Assembly: GCF_001896135.2 (NCBI RefSeq)
Contig: NZ_MPOH02000009.1
Location: 485,074 to 549,073, forward strand
DNA: 64,000 nt
Source: Streptomyces phaeoluteigriseus
Lineage (GTDB): Bacteria > Actinomycetota > Actinomycetes > Streptomycetales > Streptomycetaceae
Direction: 5' to 3'
Under the pieces are notes generated by a model, which saw only the letters and a program-made list of their open reading frames with translations, did not search any database and was not told the DNA's origin. Below, in pieces: positions 51,662-60,487 of the stretch. Made by a program: the position numbers and the translations under genes. The first letter of the stretch is position 1; each line of letters starts with the position of its first letter.

Positions 51662-51943
51662 TCAGCGGATCGCGAAGCCGTCGTAGCCGCCGCGGGGTGT
51701 GTCCCATATCTCTGTGACTCCGTCCACGCGGCCGGGCGTGTCGTCACTCTGGAGCCACTCCAGCAGGCCCTCGCAGCCTTTTCGGGGGCCCTCGGCGACC
51801 ACCTGGACCCGGCCGTCGGCCAGATTGAGAGCAAAACCACTCAGCCCGCCGATCTCCAGCGCCTTCGCCCGCGTGAACCAGCGGAAACCCACGCCCTGCA
51901 CGCGTCCGCGGACCCAGGCGACCAGCCTTACATCCTCGCTCAT
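51662..51943 (-). CDS. acyP: acylphosphatase
   Basis: 93 residues, the usual size. Signature [15 protein letters not shown] supplies the phosphate-binding loop and catalytic Arg; the catalytic Asn is in [16 protein letters not shown]. Hydrolyses acyl phosphates. Conserved actinobacterial neighbour of smc. Confidence 0.95.
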   Translation of the reverse strand: MSEDVRLVAWVRGRVQGVGFRWFTRAKALEIGGLSGFALNLADGRVQVVAEGPRKGCEGLLEWLQSDDTPGRVDGVTEIWDTPRGGYDGFAIR

Positions 51944-52166
51944 GGGTGCAACCTAACCAGGCAATGTCACTCGGGACACTTCCTCCCCGAGCGGCATGCG
52001 GTACCGTCCCGACCCAGTGAATCTCATATGAAACTCACTCGATCGAGTGAGTCAGGTTGACCATGAGGAGTCATGCGCCGCGCCGGCGCCGGTCGACCAC
52101 GGGGGCCCCGCACACACCAGTCGACGGGGACTCCGCCCGGACCAGTTGGACGAGGAAGGCCAGAAC

Positions 52167-53330
52167 ATGGGACGCCACCGACGCTCCGCCGCCGGCCGCG
52201 CCACGGCGGCCGGCCACACCGACGGCTCGTACCCGGAAGGCCGCTCCCGGCGGGACGGGTACGGCGGCGACCACCCCACCATGGGCATCGCGCCCTACCT
52301 GAACCCGGAGGCGTACGCCGACACGGTCGCCCGGAGCCAGGAGTACCTGTTCGCCCCGGACGACCGGCGCGCGCGAACCGCCGAGGACACCGCGGCCTTC
52401 GCGCCGGACGAGTTCGCGTCGAACGGCTTCGGGTCCGACGGCTTCACGCCGGCCGGCGCTTCGCCGCGCGGTGCCGGGGGCCGGGGCGGTCCGGGCCGTC
52501 GTCGCAAGCGCAAGGCCGCTACGCCGGTCAAGACGGGTCTGCTCGGGATGTCCGCGGCGGTCGCCCTCGGCACGGTCGCGGTGGCCACGGGCGTGGTGCC
52601 CGGCCTCGACAGCTACCGGCTGGGCGGGGGCGGCGGCGCGGGCGACCGGGTACAGGCCGGCGACTCGCCCACCAACTCGGCCTCCGAGCAGGGCGGCACC
52701 TCCGGCTCCGCCGAGACCGACCGCGACGGTACGCCGACCAGCCGCGACGCCGGCCGTTCCACGTCGCCCTCTGCCTCCGCCCCGGCCTCGACCCCTGCCA
52801 CGCCCTCCCCGTCGGCCTCGACGGCGTCGCCGAGCGCGTCGGCGACCACCGAGGAGCCGAAGGCCACGCCGACGAAGGAGCCGAAGGAGACCCCGTCCAA
52901 GGCGCCGACGAAGGCCCCGGAGAAGGCCAGGACGCCGGTGACGGTCTCGGCGGAGGTCCAGGCCGCGGCCGAGGTGCTGAAACTCGTCAACGAGGAACGC
53001 GCCAAGGTCGGGTGCAGTGCCGTCTCCGCGAACAGTTCACTGGCCGACCTCGCGCAGGACTTCAGCGAGGACATGGCGGCGCGGGGCTTCTTCGACCACA
53101 CCGACCCGGACGGCGCCACCCCGTGGGACCGCGCCGAGAAGGCCGGCATATCCGACCTCGGCGGCGAGAACATAGCCCGCGGCCAGGCCGACGCGGCAGC
53201 CGTGATGGAGGCCTGGATGAACAGCCCCGGCCACCGCGCCAACATACTGAACTGCGACTTCAAGACCCTGGGCGTCGGTGTGCACCTCGGCTCCGGCGGT
53301 CCCTGGTGGACGCAGAACTTCGGGTACTGA
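52167..53330 (+). CDS. membrane-anchored CAP/SCP-domain protein
   Basis: 387 residues from ATG 52167 (GAGGAAGG upstream). A cytosolic low-complexity N-terminus (~115 residues, ending in basic RRRKRKAA) precedes one membrane segment (TGLLGMSAAVALGTVAVATGVV). Then comes a Thr/Ser/Pro-rich extracellular stalk (residues ~165-255) and a C-terminal CAP domain (VLKLVNEERAKVGC, DMAARGFFDHTDPDGATPWDRA, GENIARGQ, WMNSPGHRANILN). The CAP His/Glu cavity residues are kept. Bacterial CAP proteins are exported; their activity is usually unknown. Confidence 0.88.
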   Translation: MGRHRRSAAGRATAAGHTDGSYPEGRSRRDGYGGDHPTMGIAPYLNPEAYADTVARSQEYLFAPDDRRARTAEDTAAFAPDEFASNGFGSDGFTPAGASPRGAGGRGGPGRRRKRKAATPVKTGLLGMSAAVALGTVAVATGVVPGLDSYRLGGGGGAGDRVQAGDSPTNSASEQGGTSGSAETDRDGTPTSRDAGRSTSPSASAPASTPATPSPSASTASPSASATTEEPKATPTKEPKETPSKAPTKAPEKARTPVTVSAEVQAAAEVLKLVNEERAKVGCSAVSANSSLADLAQDFSEDMAARGFFDHTDPDGATPWDRAEKAGISDLGGENIARGQADAAAVMEAWMNSPGHRANILNCDFKTLGVGVHLGSGGPWWTQNFGY

Positions 53331-53365
53331 CACCATCGTCGTTCGACGTCTCTTCGGGGGGATGG

Positions 53366-54093
53366 ATGAACGACCTGCTCACAGGGGCCGTCGGCGGTCT
53401 GATCGCGCTGACCGTGGCGGCCGTGTTCCAACCGGTGATGGGCAGGCTTCAGGCCGTCTCCCGGCGCGTCCACCGGATCAGGCCGGTCAGCGTCCACGTG
53501 GAGACGGACCCGTCGCTCGTCTGGGCCGGCTTCCCGAACTGGGTGCCCGCCTTCGTGTGGTTGCCCGAACGTCCCACCGGCACGACGCCCGAGCATCCGA
53601 CCGACTGGCGTGCATGGGCCCTGCGACGAGGCGGGGCCGACGCCTCCCGGACGGTCCTGAAGGTCACCGTCACGGCCCGCGAAACCGCGTCCGTCGTGAT
53701 CGACAGCCCCAAACTCCGCCATGAGGTGTCGCCCCTCCCACAACCACCGCCGGGCGTCGTCGCCTGCTGTCCGGTCGGTGCGCCGCCGTCACCCCCCGCA
53801 GGCTCCAGGTCGATCTCGGCATGGGGACGACCATGTGGGTGGAGGAGGACGGTTCTCCACTCCCGCCCCTCAGTCTCACCCTGTCACCGGGCGAGACCGA
53901 GCAGTTCCTCATCTACGTCGAGGCGACCTCCGGGCGCTGCACATGGCATCTGGAACTACCGGTCCTCGTGGACGGGAAGCGCCTGCTCATCCCCGTCAAG
54001 GACGGCGGCGAACCGTTCGTCACCTACGGCCTGGAGGGCTTCGTCGAACACCGGTGGTGCGACGGCGCGTGGGAAGCCCACCGGCGGTCCTAG
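53366..54093 (+). CDS. unknown protein with N-terminal membrane segment (frame break near 53778)
   Basis: Start ATG 53366 directly after GGGGGGATGG. One N-terminal hydrophobic segment (LLTGAVGGLIALTVAAVFQPV), then a soluble, probably beta-rich domain (VHVETDPSLVWAGFPNWVPAFVWLP; TVTARETASVVI). A base is missing near 53778, after PGVVACCPVG. The other frame continues AAVTPRRLQVDLGMGTTMWVEEDG ... VEHRWCDGAWEAHRRS to TAG at 54093. About 242 residues. I do not recognise the family. The stop codon lies inside a large inverted repeat. Confidence 0.65.
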
Positions 54094-54154
54094 TGTCGTG
54101 GCGGGCAACGTTTGCCCGTTGAGGAGCGGCGAACGTCGCCCGCCGCGACACTAG
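54090..54154. terminator. 26-bp inverted repeat carrying both convergent stop codons
   Basis: Arms 54091-54116 and 54128-54153 match at 23 of 26 positions around an 11-nt loop; both ends are CTAG. The TAG of the unknown gene (54091-54093) and the TAG of the flavodoxin gene (54151-54153, minus) are the outermost bases of the arms. Works as a bidirectional terminator. Confidence 0.85.
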
Positions 54155-54729
54155 TGTCGCCCGGCGCCGAAGGCCGCCGCCGTCTCCGTGACCCTGCGGC
54201 CCAGGTGTTCCGCCGTGGCGAGGTCCGCCTTGTGGACGGCGTCGGGGCCCTCGTCGACATTGGTCTGGGCGGCCGCTCCGAGGAAGACGCCGAGGCGGTT
54301 GAGATCGGTGTCGGAGCCCGTGCTGCTGTTCCAGCCGGGGAGCAGGCCCAGGTTGACCCAGTGCATGCCGAGCTGCGCGGCGAGGATCTGGAAGTACTGG
54401 AGGGTGTGGAGCTTGTCGCCGCTCTTGGAACCGGAGTTGGTGAAGCCTGCGGCCAGCTTGTCCTTCCAGTCCTGGGTGGCCCAGCGGGCGGAGGTCGCCT
54501 CGGCGAAGGCGTGGAAGGCGGCCGACGCGGTGCCCATGTAGGTGGGCGAGCCGAACACGATCGCGTCCGAGCGGTCGAGCACCGCCCACTGCACCTCGGT
54601 GATCTCGTCGACCTTGATCAGGTGCGCTTCGGCACCGGCCTGGACGGCACCGGAGCGGACGGCCTCCGCGAGGACGGCGGTGTGGCCGTAGCCGGAGTGG
54701 TAGGCGATGGAGACAACGGGGGAGGTCAC
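54151..54729 (-). CDS. flavodoxin-family / WrbA-like NAD(P)H:quinone oxidoreductase
   Basis: 192 residues from GTG 54729. FMN-binding start VSIAYHSGYGHTAVLAEAV, then DAIVFGSPTYMGTASAAFHAF and AAGFTNSGSKSGDKLHTL, typical of the WrbA/flavodoxin-like reductases. Probably two-electron reduction of quinones. Divergent from an HxlR regulator over a 134-bp spacer with a palindromic site, so it is the likely target. Confidence 0.85.
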   Translation of the reverse strand: MTSPVVSIAYHSGYGHTAVLAEAVRSGAVQAGAEAHLIKVDEITEVQWAVLDRSDAIVFGSPTYMGTASAAFHAFAEATSARWATQDWKDKLAAGFTNSGSKSGDKLHTLQYFQILAAQLGMHWVNLGLLPGWNSSTGSDTDLNRLGVFLGAAAQTNVDEGPDAVHKADLATAEHLGRRVTETAAAFGAGRH

Positions 54730-54803
54730 GTGCGTACTCCTCGGGACAGGGAAAGGGAGTCGGCGGAGCGGGTCGCCTGCTCAGCACCGATGACGAAAGG
54801 AAA

Positions 54804-54841
54804 GCACTAACTTTCAGTTAGTGCAACCTGTCAGTTAGCGC
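54804..54841. promoter_or_regulatory. palindromic operator plus third half-site between flavodoxin and hxlR genes
   Basis: GCACTAACT-TTC-AGTTAGTGC is a perfect 9-bp inverted repeat at 54804-54824, followed by a third near-copy AGTTAGCGC at 54833-54841, 22 bp before the HxlR start codon. Well placed for autorepression and control of the flavodoxin gene. Confidence 0.75.
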
Positions 54842-54863
54842 TGCGTTCGCGTACGCTTGTGGC

Positions 54864-55265
54864 ATGACCGGCATTCAGGAGCGCACCGCGGAGCAGGACC
54901 TGCCGTACAACGTGTTCGCCAAGGCCTGCCCCTCGCGCGGCACGCTGGAGCACGTCACGGGACGCTGGGGCGCTCTCACCCTGGGAGCCCTGCACGAGGG
55001 CTCGCTGCGCTTCAACGAGCTGCGCCGACGCGTCGACGGCGTCAGCGAGAAGATGCTGTCCCAGACACTGCACGCGCTGGAGCGCGACGGTCTGGTGCAC
55101 CGCGAGGCGCAGTCGACCAACCCGCCCCGCGTGGACTACGAGCTGACCCCCCTGGGCCACGAGGTCGCCGAGCGGCTCCTGAGCCTGATCCACCTGGTGG
55201 AAGGGCGGATGGACGAGGTCCTGGCGTCCCGCGGGCGTTACGACGGGACGCGCGGCGGCCTCTGA
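54864..55265 (+). CDS. HxlR-family transcriptional regulator
   Basis: 133 residues. HxlR winged helix: [51 protein letters not shown]. One Cys near the N-terminus ([14 protein letters not shown]) is at the position used for quinone/diamide sensing in some HxlR proteins such as YodB. Redox control of the divergent flavodoxin gene is therefore plausible. Its last 28 bp overlap the 3' end of mutM on the other strand. Confidence 0.9.
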   Translation: MTGIQERTAEQDLPYNVFAKACPSRGTLEHVTGRWGALTLGALHEGSLRFNELRRRVDGVSEKMLSQTLHALERDGLVHREAQSTNPPRVDYELTPLGHEVAERLLSLIHLVEGRMDEVLASRGRYDGTRGGL

Positions 55266-56098
55266 CACCTCGGGCAGAAGTAGCTGGACCGGTTCATCCA
55301 GGGCCGTCGGCGCATAGGCGTGCCACAGCGCTTGCAGGGCAAACCCTCACGCCCGTACGCGTCCAGCGACCGGTCGAAGTAGCCCGACTCGCCGTTGACG
55401 TTGACGTACAGGCTGTCGAAGCTGGTGCCGCCGACGGCGAGGGCCGCGTGCATGACGTCCCGGACGTGGCCGAGCAGTTCGAGGGTGCGCGGGCGGGTGA
55501 AGCCGGCCGTGGGACGGTCGTAGTGGAGGCGGGAGCGCCACAGCGCCTCGTCGGCGTAGATGTTGCCGACGCCGCTGATCAGCGACTGGTCGAGCAGGGC
55601 CCGCTTGATGGTGGTGCGCTTGCGGCGGAGTGCCCGGTGGAAGGCCTCCTCGTCGAACAGCGGGTCGAGGGGGTCGCGGGCGATGTGCGCGATGACGTCG
55701 GGCAGCCCGTCGGAGGTGGTGTCGTGCAGCGACAGACCACCGAAGGTGCGCTGGTCGACGAAGCGCAGCTCGGTGGCCAGCTCGTCGGCGAAACGGACCC
55801 GGATGCGCAGGTGCTTCTCGTCCGGTGACCCCTGCGGCTGCACCAGGAGCTGACCGCTCATGCCGAGGTGCGCCAGGATCGCCTGCCCTGTGTCCTCCAG
55901 CGGCAGCCACAGATACTTGCCGCGGCGGCTCGGGACACCGACCCGGTGTCCCTTGAGGCGGTGCGTGAAGTCGTCGGCGCCGGCCGGGTGACGGCGTACG
56001 GCACGCGGGTGCAGGACCTCGGCCGCGGCGACCGTGCGATGGGCGACCCACCGCTCCAGACCGCGCCGGACGACCTCGACCTCGGGCAACTCGGGCAT
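55238..56098 (-). CDS. mutM: formamidopyrimidine-DNA glycosylase
   Basis: 286 residues. Catalytic N-terminus [16 protein letters not shown], Lys in [11 protein letters not shown]2[15 protein letters not shown], and a C-terminal zinc finger [24 protein letters not shown]. Excises 8-oxoguanine. It follows rnc across a strong hairpin. Confidence 0.97.
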   Translation of the reverse strand: MPELPEVEVVRRGLERWVAHRTVAAAEVLHPRAVRRHPAGADDFTHRLKGHRVGVPSRRGKYLWLPLEDTGQAILAHLGMSGQLLVQPQGSPDEKHLRIRVRFADELATELRFVDQRTFGGLSLHDTTSDGLPDVIAHIARDPLDPLFDEEAFHRALRRKRTTIKRALLDQSLISGVGNIYADEALWRSRLHYDRPTAGFTRPRTLELLGHVRDVMHAALAVGGTSFDSLYVNVNGESGYFDRSLDAYGREGLPCKRCGTPMRRRPWMNRSSYFCPRCQRPPRVPS

Positions 56099-56124
56099 AC
56101 GGACCCGTCACTCCTCGTGTACGG

Positions 56125-56162
56125 ACCGAGCGCCCGCCCCTGCTGCGGGGCGGGCGCTCGGT
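56125..56162 (-). terminator. perfect 16-bp hairpin between rnc and mutM
   Basis: Arms 56125-56140 and 56147-56162 pair perfectly around a TGCTGC loop. It lies ~55-95 nt after the rnc stop and 27 nt before mutM. It could terminate, or serve as an RNase III substrate in the rnc transcript. Confidence 0.8.
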
Positions 56163-56218
56163 GCACGTCAGTGCCGTCGGTACCGGCGATGCCGCTGTCG
56201 GTACCGGCAGTGCTGTTG

Positions 56219-57025
56219 TCAGGCGGAGGCGGACTCCTGCGCAGCAGGGCCGTCAGCGGCCACCACGGCCTGAGCCGCCTTGGCACGCTCGTCCGCCTCG
56301 GCCCGGATGGACCTCCACGCGGACTCGGCGGCCTGCTGCTCCGCCTCCTTCTTGCTGCGGCCGGTGCCGGTGCCGTACGAGACGCCTCCGACGCGGGCGG
56401 CAGCAGTGAAGACCTTCTCGTGATCGGGACCGGTCTCCGTGACCAGGTACTCGGGCACGCCGAGCCCTTCGGTCGCGGTGAGTTCCTGGAGACTGGTCTT
56501 CCAGTCCAGACCGGCACCGAGGTTCGAGGACTTCTCGATCAGCGGGTCGAACAGGCGGTGCACCAGTTCGGAGGCCGCGTCGAGGCCCTGGTCGAGATAG
56601 ACCGCACCGATCACCGCTTCAAGGGTGTCGGCGAGGATGGACGCCTTGTCCCGGCCGCCCGTGCCCTCTTCACCCCGGCCGAGCCGGATGAAGGAGCCCA
56701 GGTCGAGGCCACGACCGACCTCCGCCAGCGCACGCGAGTTGACCACCGCGGCCCGCAACTTGGCCAGTTGGCCTTCGGGCAGGTCGGGGTGGGTGCGGTA
56801 CAGCGTGTCCGTGACGACGAGGCCGAGCACGGAGTCCCCGAGGAACTCCAGCCGCTCGTTCGTCGGCAGACCGCCGTTCTCGTACGCGTAGGAGCGGTGG
56901 GTCAGCGCACGCACCAGAAGGGCGGACTCGAGCTGGTAGCCGAGCCGCCCTTCCAGAAGCGTGTGGGACGAGGCCGTGTTCTCCGCCTTTTTCTTGGCGA
57001 CTGAATCCGCCTTGGCGTCAGACAT
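56219..57025 (-). CDS. rnc: ribonuclease III (AbsB)
   Basis: 268 residues. Signature [17 protein letters not shown] and second acidic site [15 protein letters not shown]; dsRNA-binding domain from ~185 ([16 protein letters not shown] to [13 protein letters not shown]). Processes rRNA and mRNAs; in S. coelicolor it is AbsB, a global controller of antibiotic synthesis. Start ATG 57025 ([16 protein letters not shown]). Last of the DUF177-rpmF-rnc group. Confidence 0.96.
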   Translation of the reverse strand: MSDAKADSVAKKKAENTASSHTLLEGRLGYQLESALLVRALTHRSYAYENGGLPTNERLEFLGDSVLGLVVTDTLYRTHPDLPEGQLAKLRAAVVNSRALAEVGRGLDLGSFIRLGRGEEGTGGRDKASILADTLEAVIGAVYLDQGLDAASELVHRLFDPLIEKSSNLGAGLDWKTSLQELTATEGLGVPEYLVTETGPDHEKVFTAAARVGGVSYGTGTGRSKKEAEQQAAESAWRSIRAEADERAKAAQAVVAADGPAAQESASA

Positions 57026-57044
57026 GAAGCCTCTCACCAGCCGC

Positions 57045-57218
57045 TCAGACCTCGAGGACCTGGCGCTTGTTATAGGTGCCGCAAGACGGGCACGCGATGT
57101 GCTGCAGCTTGGGCTCGTGGCAGCGCTCGCACGCGACCAGGTTGGGGACCGCAGCCTTCCACTGCGACCGGCGGTGGCGCGTGTTGCTGCGCGACATCTT
57201 CCGCTTCGGAACAGCCAC
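57045..57218 (-). CDS. rpmF: 50S ribosomal protein L32
   Basis: 57 residues: [19 protein letters not shown] at the start, then CERC ... CPSC zinc knuckle, end [12 protein letters not shown] start 57218 is preceded by AGGAGAAG. It is the zinc-containing paralogue type. Two bases separate it from the DUF177 gene and 19 from rnc. Confidence 0.95.
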   Translation of the reverse strand: MAVPKRKMSRSNTRHRRSQWKAAVPNLVACERCHEPKLQHIACPSCGTYNKRQVLEV

Positions 57219-57220
57219 GG

Positions 57221-57874
57221 CTACTTCTCCTGCTTCTCGGCGGCGCGTGCTGATCGAGGCGCTTCGCCGCTCATCTCGTCCTTCTCGCCGTCTTCAGGTG
57301 AACCGGCGAGTCCCTGCAGTGCCGCCCAACGGATGTCGACGGCGTCGTGGTGGTGGTCCGGGGCGTCCGCCAGCCGCACTCCGCATTCGGAGCACAGACC
57401 GGGACAGTCGTCCTGGCACACCGGCTGCATCGGCAGTGCGAGCACCACCGCATCACGCAGCACCGGCTCGAGGTCGAACAAGCCGTCCTCGAGAAAGAGC
57501 CTGTCCTCGTCTTCCTCGGCGTCGTCGGCCGGTTCCGCCTTCACGCGGCCCCGGTCGTCGGCGTCAGGGTACGAAAACATCTCCTGGAAGTCCGCTTCGA
57601 GCTCCAGCTCGACCGGCTCCAGACACCTTACGCACTCCCCCTCGGCCTGCGCACGGGCGGTGCCTGTGACAAGCACGCCGTCCATGACCGACTCGAGTCG
57701 GAGTTCCAGCTTCACCGGGGCGCCTTCCGGCACTCCGATGACCCCTTGGATCCCGAGATCCGCGGGGGCTTCGATCTCACGGGACAGGCGCTGGAGCGCG
57801 CCAGGACGCCGCCCCAGCTCGTGTGTGTCGAACACGAGAGGATTGCGGTGGTCGAGGCGGGCGTTCAGGGCCAT
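57221..57874 (-). CDS. DUF177/YceD-family protein
   Basis: 217 residues. Conserved [20 protein letters not shown] and [16 protein letters not shown] metal-binding-like motifs. The family is linked to 23S rRNA/L32 and lies next to rpmF in most bacteria. The C-terminal tail (residues 190-217) is charged and disordered. Translationally tight with rpmF. Confidence 0.9.
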   Translation of the reverse strand: MALNARLDHRNPLVFDTHELGRRPGALQRLSREIEAPADLGIQGVIGVPEGAPVKLELRLESVMDGVLVTGTARAQAEGECVRCLEPVELELEADFQEMFSYPDADDRGRVKAEPADDAEEDEDRLFLEDGLFDLEPVLRDAVVLALPMQPVCQDDCPGLCSECGVRLADAPDHHHDAVDIRWAALQGLAGSPEDGEKDEMSGEAPRSARAAEKQEK

Positions 57875-58088
57875 TCCTGCTTTCGATCTTCCGTGCTGTG
57901 GGGGCCGCCGCCCTCAGGTGTTGCGGGCAGCAGCGATCGCGGACCTACACGCGAACGAAGAGCCAGGATACTGGAGCATTCGCCCACAGCCCAATCCGGG
58001 TCCGGGGACCCCACCAAGGGCCCCGTCACGGACCCCGCCTCGACCCCTGTTCCGGACCTCGTCCAGGACAACGGCTCGGGGCCGGCTC

Positions 58089-59188
58089 CTACAGTCCGCG
58101 GCCCTGTTCGTAGGCGCGCAGCTGCTCGGCGCTGATCATGCCGGTGTCGAACAGGCTGGTCTCGTCGAGGGAGTACCCCGGCTGCTCCTGCTGGGGCGTC
58201 TGAGGCGCCTGGGGCTGCTGCTGCCCGGCCTGCTGCGGGTCGTACGGCGCCTGCTGGGTGTCGTAGCCCTGGTACGCGTACGGGTCGGCCTGCTGGTAGC
58301 CGTAGGCATCCTGCTGCTGGCCGTAGCCCTGCTGGTAGCCGCCGCCGTACGGGTCCGGCTGCTGCTGGAAGGGGGTCCCTTCCGGTCGGGCGAAGTCGAG
58401 ACCGGCGGCGTACGCCTCCTGCGGCTGCTCGTACGACCGCTGGGCCGGCTGCTCGGCCGGGGTCTCCTGCTCGGTGAGGGTGACCAGGTCGGCGAGGTAG
58501 TCGGCGTCGGAGGAGTGCTGGAAGGTCGTGTGGTCGTCGGCGAGGCCGCTGAGGTCGTCGCTGGCGATCCGGCCGTGCAGCTTCTGCCGGCCGCGGCCGA
58601 CGGCGTCCAGGGTCTTGGCGAGGACGCCTCGAAGGCGCCGAGCTTGACGTCGACGTAGGCGTCGGCGTCGCGGCGCAGGGTCTCGGGGTCGTGACTGCGC
58701 TCGGGGGCGTCCTCGTCCGCGTAGCCCTGCTCGTCGACGCCGGGGCCGGTACCGAGGAGCTTCTCGCGGCCGCGGCCGACGGAGCCCAGGGTCTTGGTGA
58801 GGACGACCTCGAAGTTGGCGAGCTTGGAGTCGACGTAGTCGTCGGCCTCGGCGCGGATGTCCTCGGCCTCCTTGCGGGCCTCGGCCAGGATGCGGTCGGC
58901 CTCTGCCTGGGCGCGACGGGCGATCTCGGTGTCGGAGATCAGGGAGCCGCGCTCGGCGTGCGCGGTGGAGATGATCCGGTCGGCCTCCTGGCGGGCCTGC
59001 TCGACCATCTGCTCGCGGCCGCCGATCAGCTCCCGGGCCTGGGCGAGGGAGTCGGGCAGGGCCGCGCGCACCTCTTCGAGCAGGGCGAGCAGTTCGGCGC
59101 GGTTGACCACGCACGAAGCCGACATCGGCATCGACCGGGCACTGGAGACCGCCGTGACGATCTCGTCGAGCTTCTTCTGCACGTCCAC
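58089..59188 (-). CDS. DivIVA-like coiled-coil protein, SepIVA neighbourhood orthologue (frame break near 58628)
   Basis: Start MDVQKKLDEIVTAVSSARSMPMSASCVVNRAELLALLEEVRAALP, then a long Ala/Glu/Arg coiled coil (residues ~45-130 and ~165-215). One base is missing in GAGGCG(G)TCCTCGCC near 58628. The other frame resumes VLAKTLDAVGRGRQKLHGRI. Residues ~265-345 are Gln/Tyr/Pro-rich repeats (QQAPYDPQQAGQQQPQ), and the end is EQLRAYEQGRGL. Reconstructed length 366. In mycobacteria the gene next to DUF177/rnc is SepIVA, a septation factor; orthology is inferred from position and architecture. Confidence 0.8.
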
Positions 59189-59287
59189 CGGTTGCTCGCC
59201 ACTCTCTACAGCTGTGTTGGAGACGGACGGAACGACTGTACGGCCATGAGGTGTCCGGCGGACACCGGGTGACGGGCCGTCAGGTCC

Positions 59288-60412
<1,125 letters not shown>

Positions 60413-60487
60413 TCATTGTGGCTGGTCGCGCACACCCGGCGATAGCCGCATAAGGATTACCGCCCCGCGCTCCCGAGGCCGTCCGGC

